From assembly GCF_002744245.1 (NCBI RefSeq), contig NZ_NKHG01000110.1, positions 1 to 64,000 of the forward strand: a stretch of DNA of 64,000 bases. Direction: 5' to 3'. The position numbers and the translations under genes are program-made. Positions within the stretch are counted from its first letter, which is position 1; each line of letters begins with the position of its first letter. Source of the stretch: Bacillus pumilus. GTDB lineage: Bacteria; Bacillota; Bacilli; Bacillales; Bacillaceae. Positions 1 to 7,843 of this stretch are shown here, one piece after another. Under the pieces are notes generated by a model. That model did no database searches. It saw only the letters and a program-made list of their open reading frames with translations, and was not told the DNA's origin.

Positions 1-26
1 CCTCTCCAGATTGGAGAGGTTTTTTT
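1..26 (+). terminator. Rho-independent terminator of an upstream gene
   Basis: A 7-bp perfect stem (CCTCTCC/GGAGAGG) with a 5-nt loop is followed directly by seven T. The gene it ends lies outside the window. Confidence 0.85.
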
Positions 27-86
27 GTGTTCATTTACATATATCGTTCGATCCCTAAAAATGTTTCATTTGAGGTTGTCTATTTA

Positions 87-110
87 TGCTATAATTAATA
101 ATCATTCTCA
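87..110 (+). promoter_or_regulatory. Extended -10 promoter with Fur box
   Basis: TGCTATAAT at 87-95 is an extended -10 element. Positions 96-110 match the 7-1-7 Fur box (TGATAATnATTATCA) at 12 of 14 defined positions. The box covers the expected transcription start, so Fur-iron would block initiation of the binding-protein gene that follows. The -35 is weak, as is usual with extended -10 promoters. Confidence 0.65.
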
Positions 111-129
111 ATTAAAGGTGGTTTAGCAA

Positions 130-1029
130 GTGAAAAAAATGATCTGGTTGATCAGTCTGCTGATATTGCTGTTAGTGGCATGCGGGCAGAAAGAGAATAA
201 AGAGCAAGCAGCGAATACACGTACATATACGACCGAAACGAGTGAAAAGATCACCATTCCTGCTAAGCCGAAGCGAGTGGTTGTTTTAACGGCACAGCTT
301 GGGAACTTTAAAAAGCTTGATGTTACACCTGTTGGGATGACGGATGTTTATCCTGAATCAGCCTTTTTAGATGAGGAAGGTGTGGAGCGGGTGTCCCCAA
401 AAAATGTGGAGGCGATTGCAAAACTTAAGCCTGATTTGATCATTGCTTATTCACAGAACGAACAAACTGAAAAATATAAAAAAATCGCAAAAACGATCAC
501 ATTCACAACAAGTAAACATAGCTTCAAAGAGATGCATATTGAAATCGGAAAGATTCTTGGAAAAGAAGCGTTAGCCAAAAAACAAATACAAGAAATGGAT
601 CAGCAGTTAAAGAAGGATGGAGAAGAGGTCAAAGCAAAAATTGATGCTGACAAGACGTTCTCCATAATGGATATTCAGCCAAAGCAAGTGTACTTATTCG
701 GTACTGATTTTGGCCGCGGTGGGGAAGTCATCTATCAAGGCTACGGATTCAGCTTGCCTAAGAAGGCAGAAAAAGCACTTCCGAAAGAAGGCTATCTCGG
801 CATTTCACTAGAAGAGATGAATCAGTATACGGGGGATTATTTACTTGTGCCAACAAAGGATGGTAAAGCGCCAAATCTTGATATCACGAGTAGCGGTGTG
901 TGGAAGAAGAATAAAGCGGTTAAACAAGGGCATGTGTTGTATTACTCAATCAATGAATTTATCTATGCAGATCCAATCTCGATTGAAAAGCAATCTGCTG
1001 CATTCAAAAAAATGCTGATCAAATCATAG
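130..1029 (+). CDS. Iron-siderophore ABC transporter substrate-binding lipoprotein
   Basis: 299-aa class III periplasmic-type binding protein. The N-terminus has a lipoprotein signal ending LLVAC (lipidated Cys 18), so it is anchored outside the membrane. The motifs IPAKPKRVVVL (about 44-54) and EAIAKLKPDLIIAYSQ (about 94-109) are typical of the FhuD/YxeB type. GTG start at 130 with AAAGGTGG about 9 nt upstream. The gene stands alone with no permease or ATPase and ends in its own terminator, so it must dock onto a FecCD permease encoded elsewhere. The Fur box upstream predicts induction by iron starvation. The exact siderophore cannot be told. Confidence 0.85.
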   Translation: MKKMIWLISLLILLLVACGQKENKEQAANTRTYTTETSEKITIPAKPKRVVVLTAQLGNFKKLDVTPVGMTDVYPESAFLDEEGVERVSPKNVEAIAKLKPDLIIAYSQNEQTEKYKKIAKTITFTTSKHSFKEMHIEIGKILGKEALAKKQIQEMDQQLKKDGEEVKAKIDADKTFSIMDIQPKQVYLFGTDFGRGGEVIYQGYGFSLPKKAEKALPKEGYLGISLEEMNQYTGDYLLVPTKDGKAPNLDITSSGVWKKNKAVKQGHVLYYSINEFIYADPISIEKQSAAFKKMLIKS

Positions 1030-1031
1030 CT

Positions 1032-1072
1032 AAAAAAGACAAAGCGCTTAACAGGAGGCTTTGTCTTTTTTT
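1032..1072 (+). terminator. Terminator after siderophore-binding protein gene
   Basis: An 11-bp stem (AAAGACAAAGC/GCTTTGTCTTT) starts just after the stop codon and runs into a T stretch. Confidence 0.8.
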
Positions 1073-1194
1073 CTTGTATCCTCTTAAAATACTGGCCATA
1101 AGACTCATTTCTTCCCTTTTCAGGCGTATTTGTTGAGTATGCTGTCTGTATATGATTAACATGGAAGAGAATTGACAATGAGGAGGGAAGTCTT

Positions 1195-2364
1195 GTGTCA
1201 AAAATTTTATTAATTAATTTTCCAGCTGAAGGACATGTGAACCCCGTTTTAGGGATCACAAAAGCATGGACAGATAGAGGTGATGAGGTTCATGCTGTGA
1301 CAACTGCACATTATCAAGAACGATTCGAACGCTTAGGCGCTCACGTACATATACATCCAGACTATATTCGCCTATTAAGCGTGAATGAAGGAGATATAGA
1401 TTCCATGCAGCCATTCTTTTATGCAATGCTGCAAACGTCATTAGATATTTTAGAGCTGGTGGAAGCACTTTCTAAGCAGCATTCATTTGATTTTGTCTAT
1501 TACGATATGTTTGGAGCAGGCGAGCTAGTTCGTGATTTCTTACAGGTTCCTGCCATCGGCTCTAACCCATCCTTCGTGCTGCAAGAGGCACACTTTGAGA
1601 CACCTCTATATAGAAAGGATGAGAAGGCGGCTCATCTGTTAGAAGAAATAAATGAACGATTTGGTGTGCAGCCAAAGCGTTTGATGCAATTCATGACAAA
1701 CCGCGGTGAACTGAATATGGTGTATACAAGCGAATATTTTCAGCCGTCAGTCGATGCATTGAACGATTCGTTTGTCTTCATTGGACCGAGCTTTCCAAAA
1801 CGAGCGGATCAGCATCAGTTTCCGCTGGAAGCACTTGAGCAAGAAAAGGTCGTCTTTATATCGATGGGAACAGTTCTTGGGGATACAGAAGCATTTTTTA
1901 ATATGTGTATCGATGCCTTTGCAGACTTTGATGGAAGAGTGGTCATCGCAACAGGAGGGAAAATTGATAGGTCTCTCTTGAAACCGGCACCTTCTCATTT
2001 TATCATCGAGCCTTATGTGCCCCAGCTTGAAGTGCTTGAACAGACAGATGTATTTGTGACACACGGCGGGATGAACAGTGTCAATGAAAGCATTCATTAT
2101 CACGTCCCGATGGTGGTCATTCCGTTTGACAAAGATCAGCCGATGGTGGCAAAAAGGCTGACAGAATTATCTGCTGCGCGTGCACTTGATAAAGAACAGC
2201 TGACAGCTAAGCGGCTCAGAGATACCGTAGATGCTGTACTAAAAAGTAACACGTATCGTGCCGGGATTGAAAAGATTGAAGAAAGTTTCCAAACAGCAGG
2301 TGGAACAGAAAAAGCATTACATGTCATCGATCAATTGATGCAAAAGAAACAGACTCAATCATGA
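1195..2364 (+). CDS. MGT-family UDP-glycosyltransferase (YojK/YjiC type)
   Basis: 389-aa GT-B fold enzyme of the GT1 macrolide-glycosyltransferase family, which transfers a sugar (usually glucose from UDP-glucose) to small hydrophobic acceptors such as macrolides or flavonoids. The N-terminal acceptor half begins MSKILLINFPAEGHVNP, whose HVNP loop is diagnostic. The donor-binding motif THGGMNSVNES with VPMVVIPFDKDQ lies at about residues 283-310. GTG start with AGGAGGGA 6 nt upstream. Cytoplasmic, monocistronic, terminator directly after. B. subtilis has YojK, YjiC and YdhE of this type; which one is orthologous cannot be decided here. Probable role: detoxification. Confidence 0.88.
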   Translation: MSKILLINFPAEGHVNPVLGITKAWTDRGDEVHAVTTAHYQERFERLGAHVHIHPDYIRLLSVNEGDIDSMQPFFYAMLQTSLDILELVEALSKQHSFDFVYYDMFGAGELVRDFLQVPAIGSNPSFVLQEAHFETPLYRKDEKAAHLLEEINERFGVQPKRLMQFMTNRGELNMVYTSEYFQPSVDALNDSFVFIGPSFPKRADQHQFPLEALEQEKVVFISMGTVLGDTEAFFNMCIDAFADFDGRVVIATGGKIDRSLLKPAPSHFIIEPYVPQLEVLEQTDVFVTHGGMNSVNESIHYHVPMVVIPFDKDQPMVAKRLTELSAARALDKEQLTAKRLRDTVDAVLKSNTYRAGIEKIEESFQTAGGTEKALHVIDQLMQKKQTQS

Positions 2365-2375
2365 GTCTGTTTTTC
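2347..2375 (+). terminator. Terminator after glycosyltransferase gene
   Basis: An 11-bp stem (AAACAGACTCA/TGAGTCTGTTT) with a 4-nt loop overlaps the stop codon and ends in five T. Confidence 0.85.
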
Positions 2376-2389
2376 TATGAAAAAAGACA

Positions 2390-2462
2390 TTGTATTTCCC
2401 ATTTCTGTGTGCTAATATCAATTCGTAATGATTTCGATTGAAAAACGTAATGATTACGATCA
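2390..2462 (+). promoter_or_regulatory. Sigma-A promoter with two tandem Zur-like boxes
   Basis: TTGTAT (2390-2395), a 17-nt spacer and TAATAT (2413-2418) form a good sigma-A promoter. Two sites resembling the B. subtilis Zur box (AAATCGTAATnATTACGATTT) follow. Box 1 at 2420-2440 matches about 17 of 20 defined positions and box 2 at 2442-2462 about 18 of 20. Their centres are 22 bp apart, about two helical turns, and they cover the start site. This predicts repression of the importer operon when zinc is plentiful. Confidence 0.75.
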
Positions 2463-2484
2463 TATAAAATTGGAGGAAGTACAT

Positions 2485-4128
2485 ATGAGTGATCAATCTG
2501 TTTATATAAAGAAGAAATCTGAGAGGAAGCCGCCTTATGTGACATACACCTTGATGCTGTTTTCAGTCATGGCTTGTTTTTTATTGGCATCATGCTCTGA
2601 AAACAAGACCTCTTCTAGCTTAAATGGAAGAGAAGATGATGAGCTAGTGTATGCAAGTACAAAAGATATAAGGGACATCAACCCTCATCTATATGGCGGG
2701 GAGATGGCCGCTCAAAATATGGTGTTTGAATCGCTTGTTGTGAATACGGAGGATGGAGTTCAACCTGCTCTAGCCAAAAGCTGGGACATTTCCAAAGATG
2801 GAAAGACCTACACATTTCATCTTCGAAAAGGTGTAACTTTTTCAGATGGTGAGCCTTTTAATGCAAAGGCTGTGAAAATGAACATCGATGCTGTTGTCAA
2901 AAATATTGAAAAGAACGCTTGGCTCAATCTCGTATCAGAAATCAAATCAACAAAGGCTGTAGATGAAGATACGTTTGTTCTTACATTGAAACAGCCCTAT
3001 TACCCTGCATTAGAAGAGCTAGGTTTAACACGTCCATTCCGTTTTATTTCTCCAAAAAGCTTCATTGATGGCACGACAGCAAAAGGAGTCAAAGATTATG
3101 CAGGTACAGGCCCTTATGTGCTAAAGGAACATAAAAAAAATCAATATGCTATTTTTGAAGCGAATGATCACTATTGGGGGGAAAAGCCAAAAATTTCAAC
3201 AGTGAAGTGGAAAGTCATGCCAGATCATCAAACAATTTTACTCGCTTTGGAAAAAGGAGAGATTGATCTCTTATTTGGAGCAGATGGTGACATGATCGAC
3301 GGAGACTCATTTCAGGCATTAAAGAAAGCGGGTCAATACGGTGTGACTGTGAGTCCCCCTGTTGGTTCAAGATCTATCGTGATCAACTCCAATCAACCCA
3401 TCACAAAAGATCCAAAAGTAAGAGAAGCGTTTCAATACGCCATTCAAAAAGAGATGATTACAGAAGGAATTTTAAATGGAACTGAACAGGTGGCACATAC
3501 GCTGCTTGCTCCGTCTGTCCCCTACGCAGATATTCCGCTTAAAAAGAAAACCTATCAAAAAAAGAAGGCAGAGACATTATTAGATTCAGCCGGATGGAAG
3601 CTAAAGGAAGACGGATATCGCTACAAAAAAGGCAAACCTCTAAGTGTGACCATTTACTATAATTCGGATAATGCAGGCGAAAGAACAATTAGTGAATCGA
3701 TTCAAAATGACTTCAAGCAAGTTGGGATCAAGTTGGATATTAGAGGAGAAGAAAAACAGGCATTTTTAGATCGCCAAAAAACAGGAAAGTTTGATCTGAT
3801 GTACTCTCTATCGTGGGGGCTTCCTTATGATCCACAAACATACGTCTCTTCATTCCGCGTTGCATCTCATGCTGATTATCAAGCCCAATTAGGATTGAAA
3901 AAGAAAAAGTGGCTGGATCAGACGATTACGGATGTATTGGTTGAACCAGATGAGCAAAAACGGAAGCAGCTGTATCGAGATATTTTGACTTATATTCATG
4001 ATGAAAATGTCTACATTCCCATCTCTTATTCTGTGACAAAGGCTGTTTATAATAAACGCCTCAAAGGTGTAGGTTTTCATGTATCCCAGTATGAAATTCC
4101 CTTTGACCGAATGTATTTTTCGTCTTAA
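2485..4128 (+). CDS. Nik/Cnt-like metal(-metallophore) ABC transporter substrate-binding lipoprotein
   Basis: 547-aa SBP_bac_5 (peptide/nickel class) binding protein, the extracellular receptor of the importer encoded by the next four genes. It has an unusually long charged N-terminal tail (about 35 residues) before the hydrophobic signal segment and lipobox LLASC. Motifs include INPHLYGGEMAAQNMVFESLV and LAKSWDISKDGKTYTFHLRKGV, characteristic of NikA/CntA. Start placed at 2485, where TTGGAGGAAG gives a good ribosome site; a longer in-frame start at 2428 lies inside a Zur-like box and is unlikely. Zinc or a zinc-metallophore complex is inferred from the operator, not shown. Di- or oligopeptides are the alternative substrate. 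Confidence 0.82.
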   Translation: MSDQSVYIKKKSERKPPYVTYTLMLFSVMACFLLASCSENKTSSSLNGREDDELVYASTKDIRDINPHLYGGEMAAQNMVFESLVVNTEDGVQPALAKSWDISKDGKTYTFHLRKGVTFSDGEPFNAKAVKMNIDAVVKNIEKNAWLNLVSEIKSTKAVDEDTFVLTLKQPYYPALEELGLTRPFRFISPKSFIDGTTAKGVKDYAGTGPYVLKEHKKNQYAIFEANDHYWGEKPKISTVKWKVMPDHQTILLALEKGEIDLLFGADGDMIDGDSFQALKKAGQYGVTVSPPVGSRSIVINSNQPITKDPKVREAFQYAIQKEMITEGILNGTEQVAHTLLAPSVPYADIPLKKKTYQKKKAETLLDSAGWKLKEDGYRYKKGKPLSVTIYYNSDNAGERTISESIQNDFKQVGIKLDIRGEEKQAFLDRQKTGKFDLMYSLSWGLPYDPQTYVSSFRVASHADYQAQLGLKKKKWLDQTITDVLVEPDEQKRKQLYRDILTYIHDENVYIPISYSVTKAVYNKRLKGVGFHVSQYEIPFDRMYFSS

Positions 4129-4143
4129 ACCGGAGGCGGAGAG

Positions 4144-5073
4144 ATGACACGCTATATCCTAAAACGATTAATGCTTCTTTTCCCACTTATTTTATTCATT
4201 ACCTTCTTTGCATTTGTGTTACTTACGATGCGTGCGAGTGATCCAGCTGAGGTCGCTTTGCGTGTGAATCAAGTGACCCCAACAGAAGAAATGATTGAAT
4301 CTATGCGACAAGAGCTAGGTTTAGATCAGCCATTTTTCATACGCTATGCCACATGGCTTAAAGATGGATTAACAGGTGATTTTGGCAAAAGCTATGTCAC
4401 TCAGGAGCCTGTTCTTGATCTCATCATGGAGGCACTGCCTGCCACATTACAGCTTGCAGGCATGTCGCTTTTTTTCATCATTGTGCTTAGTTTGTTATTC
4501 GGAATGGTCTGTGCGTATGCTGCTCATACCTGGGTGGACCGAATACTGAGAGCATTTGTGTTTATCTCAGCCTCAATGCCTAGTTTTTGGTTGGGGATTT
4601 TGTTTATCTGGCTTTTTTCTGTCAAATTCAATTGGGTCAATACGAGTGGAATGGAAGGGTTCAAATCTATTCTTCTACCAGCTATCACACTATCACTTGG
4701 CTACTTATCGACCTATGTCAGACTGATTCGAAATCAAATCCTAAAGTTTCAGCACGAGCCGTTTGTTTTTTATGCAAGAGCCCGTGGTTTAAAGGAACGT
4801 TCCATTCAATTGAAAGTTATGAGACATGCACTGCAATTAGCGGTAACAGCACTTGGTATGTCCATACCAAAGCTCATTGCAGGAACCGTCATTATTGAAA
4901 ATCTTTTTGCTTGGCCAGGGGTTGGCCGTTTGTGTGTGACGGCTATTTTCCACGCCGATTTCCCTATTATTCAAGCCTATTTGTTTGTGATGGGGTTCAT
5001 GTTTGTAGTGTGCAACCTCATTGCTGATATCATCCAAATGATCATGAACCCGCAGTTACGAAAGGAGGGCTGA
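4144..5073 (+). CDS. Nik/Cnt-like ABC transporter permease, first subunit
   Basis: 309-aa inner permease of the DppB/NikB/CntB family with about six membrane helices. The N-terminal helix begins MTRYILKRLMLLFPLI, typical of the family. The EAA-type loop that contacts the ATPase, with YARARGLKERS, lies near residues 206-216. It starts 15 nt after the binding-protein stop with GGAGGCGGAGAG as ribosome site. It pairs with the next gene to form the channel. Confidence 0.88.
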   Translation: MTRYILKRLMLLFPLILFITFFAFVLLTMRASDPAEVALRVNQVTPTEEMIESMRQELGLDQPFFIRYATWLKDGLTGDFGKSYVTQEPVLDLIMEALPATLQLAGMSLFFIIVLSLLFGMVCAYAAHTWVDRILRAFVFISASMPSFWLGILFIWLFSVKFNWVNTSGMEGFKSILLPAITLSLGYLSTYVRLIRNQILKFQHEPFVFYARARGLKERSIQLKVMRHALQLAVTALGMSIPKLIAGTVIIENLFAWPGVGRLCVTAIFHADFPIIQAYLFVMGFMFVVCNLIADIIQMIMNPQLRKEG

Positions 5074-5078
5074 GAACA

Positions 5079-5966
5079 ATGATGGGGTGGAATCAATTAA
5101 GAAAAGATCGTATGGCCATTCTTTCTATATGGCTATTAGCCATTGTCGCAATAGCTGGGCTGTTTGCACCGGTGTTAGCACCGCATGACCCGACTGACAC
5201 GAACATTCTCCAAAAATATGCCGGTGTGAGCCTCACTTATCCGCTCGGAACGGATCAACTGGGGAGATGCGTATTGTCGCGGCTTTTATATGGCATTCGT
5301 ACAACCATGCTTGCGGCTATGCTGACAATGTGTATCACGATGCTCATTGGCAGCATACTTGGACTCATGGCTGGCTTTTTTAGAGGAAAGATTGATGGGG
5401 CTTTGATGCGGCTGTGTGATGTCATGCTTTCATTCCCTGCAGAGATGATGATTTTGGCAGTTGTGGGGATACTTGGACCTGGACTTTTCAACATTATTTT
5501 GGCGAATGTTCTTGCGAAATGGGCTTGGTATACAAGAATGATTCGTTCCTCAGTCCTTCAGTATGCGGATGAACCGTCCGTTCAGTTTGCAAGAGTGTCT
5601 GGTGGTTCACCTGTTTATATACTTAGAAAACATCTATTCCCTCGAATCTCAGGAGAACTCGCTGTCTTTGCTACACTTGATGCAGGCTGGGTGATTTTAA
5701 ATATTTCCGCCCTATCTTTTCTAGGATTAGGCGTGAGTGCACCTACACCAGAATGGGGCATGATGTTAAACGAGGCAAAGAATGTGATGGTGACGCACCC
5801 AACCCATATGCTTGCACCTGGACTTGCGATCTTATTTGTTGTCATGGCATTAAATTTTTTAGGAGACAGTCTTCAGCAGGCTATGAACCCTGCCATGCAT
5901 CATATCAACAAAAAAGGGGGTAGACCGTTTGCCTTTCATCGACGTAAAAAATCTGTCCGTACATGA
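5079..5966 (+). CDS. Nik/Cnt-like ABC transporter permease, second subunit
   Basis: 295-aa DppC/NikC/CntC-family permease. It shows the N-terminal helix, the YPLGTDQLGRCVLSRLLYG signature near residues 48-66, and the QFARVSGG contact loop. Two ATG codons (5079 and 5082) are possible starts. The C-terminal tail is basic and extends past the start of the next gene, giving a 38-bp overlap that suggests translational coupling. Confidence 0.87.
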   Translation: MMGWNQLRKDRMAILSIWLLAIVAIAGLFAPVLAPHDPTDTNILQKYAGVSLTYPLGTDQLGRCVLSRLLYGIRTTMLAAMLTMCITMLIGSILGLMAGFFRGKIDGALMRLCDVMLSFPAEMMILAVVGILGPGLFNIILANVLAKWAWYTRMIRSSVLQYADEPSVQFARVSGGSPVYILRKHLFPRISGELAVFATLDAGWVILNISALSFLGLGVSAPTPEWGMMLNEAKNVMVTHPTHMLAPGLAILFVVMALNFLGDSLQQAMNPAMHHINKKGGRPFAFHRRKKSVRT

Positions 5967-6747
5967 TCCGATTCAACAAAAGAACTTGGTGGCAAATATC
6001 ACGTTTTCCTTATATAAACAACGCTGTTTAGCCGTTATTGGAGAAAGTGGAAGCGGAAAATCAACTGTCGCAAAAGCGTTAATTGGTCTTACATCCCCTT
6101 CGCTAGAGGTAAAGGGAGCGATCGTGTTTGACGGTGAGAAATTGACAAGTCAGATGGCACAACAGTGGCGAGGGAAACGAATTGGCTACATCTCACAGGA
6201 TGCCATGAATGCGTTCAATCCAATCGAAACAATTGGTCATCAAATGATGGAAACGTTTCAGCAGCATTTGGGCTTACGTGGGAAAGAAGGGAAAGCACAT
6301 GCGATCACTGGACTGGAACGTGTCCATTTAAAAAATCCACATCAATTGATGAAAAGATATCCTCATGAGCTGTCTGGCGGGATGCTTCAGCGTGTCATGA
6401 TTGCGATTACGATCATGCTTTCTCCTGACGTGATCATTGCGGATGAGCCGACAGCGTCACTTGATGCATACAATCGGCGTGAAGTCATCACGCAATTACA
6501 GAGGCTGAAGGAAGAAACAGGTGCCGCTTTGATTATCATTTCGCACGATTTAGGAGTCGTTCAGGCGATTGCTGACGAGTTGGTAGTGATGCATCAAGGA
6601 GAGATGCTTGAGCACCACATAGCTGAGAAGATATTCACATCGCCTGAGCATCCCCAAACGAAGCATTTACTGGAGACTAGACTTCGATTATCAGCACCCA
6701 TTGAAGCACTTAGAAAGCAGAAGAGAGTGAGGGCGTTCTCTTGTTGA
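5929..6747 (+). CDS. Nik/Cnt-like ABC transporter ATPase, DppD/CntD type
   Basis: 272-aa cytoplasmic ATPase. Walker A GESGSGKST at 38-46, signature LSGGM near 148, Walker B VIIADEPTASLD near 166 and H-loop ISHD are all present. TTG start inside the end of the previous gene, with AAAGGGGG upstream. It forms a heterodimer with the next gene product to energise import. Confidence 0.87.
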   Translation: MPFIDVKNLSVHDPIQQKNLVANITFSLYKQRCLAVIGESGSGKSTVAKALIGLTSPSLEVKGAIVFDGEKLTSQMAQQWRGKRIGYISQDAMNAFNPIETIGHQMMETFQQHLGLRGKEGKAHAITGLERVHLKNPHQLMKRYPHELSGGMLQRVMIAITIMLSPDVIIADEPTASLDAYNRREVITQLQRLKEETGAALIIISHDLGVVQAIADELVVMHQGEMLEHHIAEKIFTSPEHPQTKHLLETRLRLSAPIEALRKQKRVRAFSC

Positions 6748-7502
6748 TCACAGCAAATCAACTACTCAAACATGGAAAGACGAAAGGTTTCTTTTTTCAT
6801 AAAAAAGAATCAAAAGCACGCATATCACACGTATCGTTTCAAATCGAAAAAGGGCAATGTGTTGGATTGGTTGGAGAGAGCGGCAGTGGTAAAAGTACAT
6901 TAGCACGTATCCTGCTTGGTTTAGAAAAAATAGACGGTGGAGAGGTTCAGATTGATGGGTATCCAGCTCAAACGTGGCGGAAGAAAAATCGGGGGAAAAT
7001 GAGCTTTGTCTTTCAAGATTATATAGCTTCTGTCCATCCATCCTTCACAGTGAAAGAAATCATTGCTGAACCCATGCGCTTGTTAAAGTGCGAAAAGAAT
7101 GTGGATCAGAAAGTATTGTCATTGCTTGAACAAGTCAGACTGCCCTCGTCTGTGTTGAATCAATATGCTCATCAGTTAAGCGGCGGTCAGCTCCAGCGTG
7201 TCTGTATAGCAAGAGCAGTTTCGACGAATCCAGTTATTCTTATATTAGATGAAGTCCTTAGCTCACTTGATGTCTCTGTCCAGGTACAAATATTAGAGCT
7301 GCTTGAGACATTAAAACAAGAATTAGACATGACCATTCTGATGATTACCCATGATTTAGAGGCAGCAGTGTATTTATGTGATCGACTCCTTTTTTTACAT
7401 GAAGGGACACTTGTGGAAGAATGTAAAAGTGACCAGCTGTTCGAAGCGAACCACACATTTACGCACAAGCTAATAGATGCACTCATGCCTTTTCAGCCTT
7501 GA
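6741..7502 (+). CDS. Nik/Cnt-like ABC transporter ATPase, DppF/CntF type
   Basis: 253-aa partner ATPase. Walker A GESGSGKST is near 44-52, signature LSGGQ near 146, and Walker B is VILILDEVLSSLD, where the usual Pro after Glu is Val as often in the F-type subunit. TTG start overlapping the previous gene by 7 bp. The stop codon is shared with the perfect -35 box of the next transcription unit, so the operon ends exactly where the ABC-F leader begins. No terminator is visible directly after the stop. Confidence 0.86.
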   Translation: MLITANQLLKHGKTKGFFFHKKESKARISHVSFQIEKGQCVGLVGESGSGKSTLARILLGLEKIDGGEVQIDGYPAQTWRKKNRGKMSFVFQDYIASVHPSFTVKEIIAEPMRLLKCEKNVDQKVLSLLEQVRLPSSVLNQYAHQLSGGQLQRVCIARAVSTNPVILILDEVLSSLDVSVQVQILELLETLKQELDMTILMITHDLEAAVYLCDRLLFLHEGTLVEECKSDQLFEANHTFTHKLIDALMPFQP

Positions 7503-7527
7503 CAAAAAATAACCAGTCTTTTATCGT
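7499..7527 (+). promoter_or_regulatory. Sigma-A promoter of the ABC-F leader
   Basis: A perfect TTGACA at 7499-7504, overlapping the stop codon of the preceding gene, is followed after 17 nt by TATCGT (4 of 6). Transcription would start near 7534, giving a leader of about 310 nt before the ABC-F start codon. Confidence 0.65.
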
Positions 7528-7543
7528 ATACGTAACAAACGAC

Positions 7544-7812
7544 GGAAGGGTGACCCAATGCAATGAAGTACTAATCCTATGACCTGTAAGCAAAATGAAA
7601 GAACGAAGGCAGTAAGCAAACGACATGTGTTGCCATGTTTGCTGCGTTTTCATTTTTTAGCTTCGGAATAGGATGGTACAGCTTGGGAATCAAAGAATGA
7701 GGTGATTGATACGGGGGATGTGGGTTCATTTGATGAACGGCTGTCATTCTGTATCAATACGCTTATTTTTGTACACCAATTTGCCTCCTATTCTGAGAAT
7801 GGGAGGCTTTTT
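7544..7812 (+). promoter_or_regulatory. Attenuator-type leader with minimal uORFs and two terminator hairpins
   Basis: A ribosome site GGAAGGGTGA (7544-7553) precedes two tiny overlapping reading frames, a Met-Gln ORF at 7558-7566 and a Met-Lys-Tyr ORF at 7563-7574. A hairpin at 7615-7643 runs into TTTTCATTTTTT (to 7658). A second, perfect hairpin of 10 bp (one G-U) at 7783-7807 is followed by five T and sits 32 nt before the ABC-F start. Leaders of this kind control ABC-F antibiotic-resistance genes by ribosome stalling. Antiterminator pairing was not worked out. Confidence 0.6.
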
Positions 7813-7843
7813 CATGTCTCCTGATATGAAAGGAGAGGATTCG

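Noticed and set aside
2428-2484. Upstream ATG extending the first Nik/Cnt-like binding protein by 19 residues
   Set aside because: The ATG lies inside a Zur-like box close to the predicted transcription start and has no ribosome site; the ATG at 2485 has TTGGAGGAAG.
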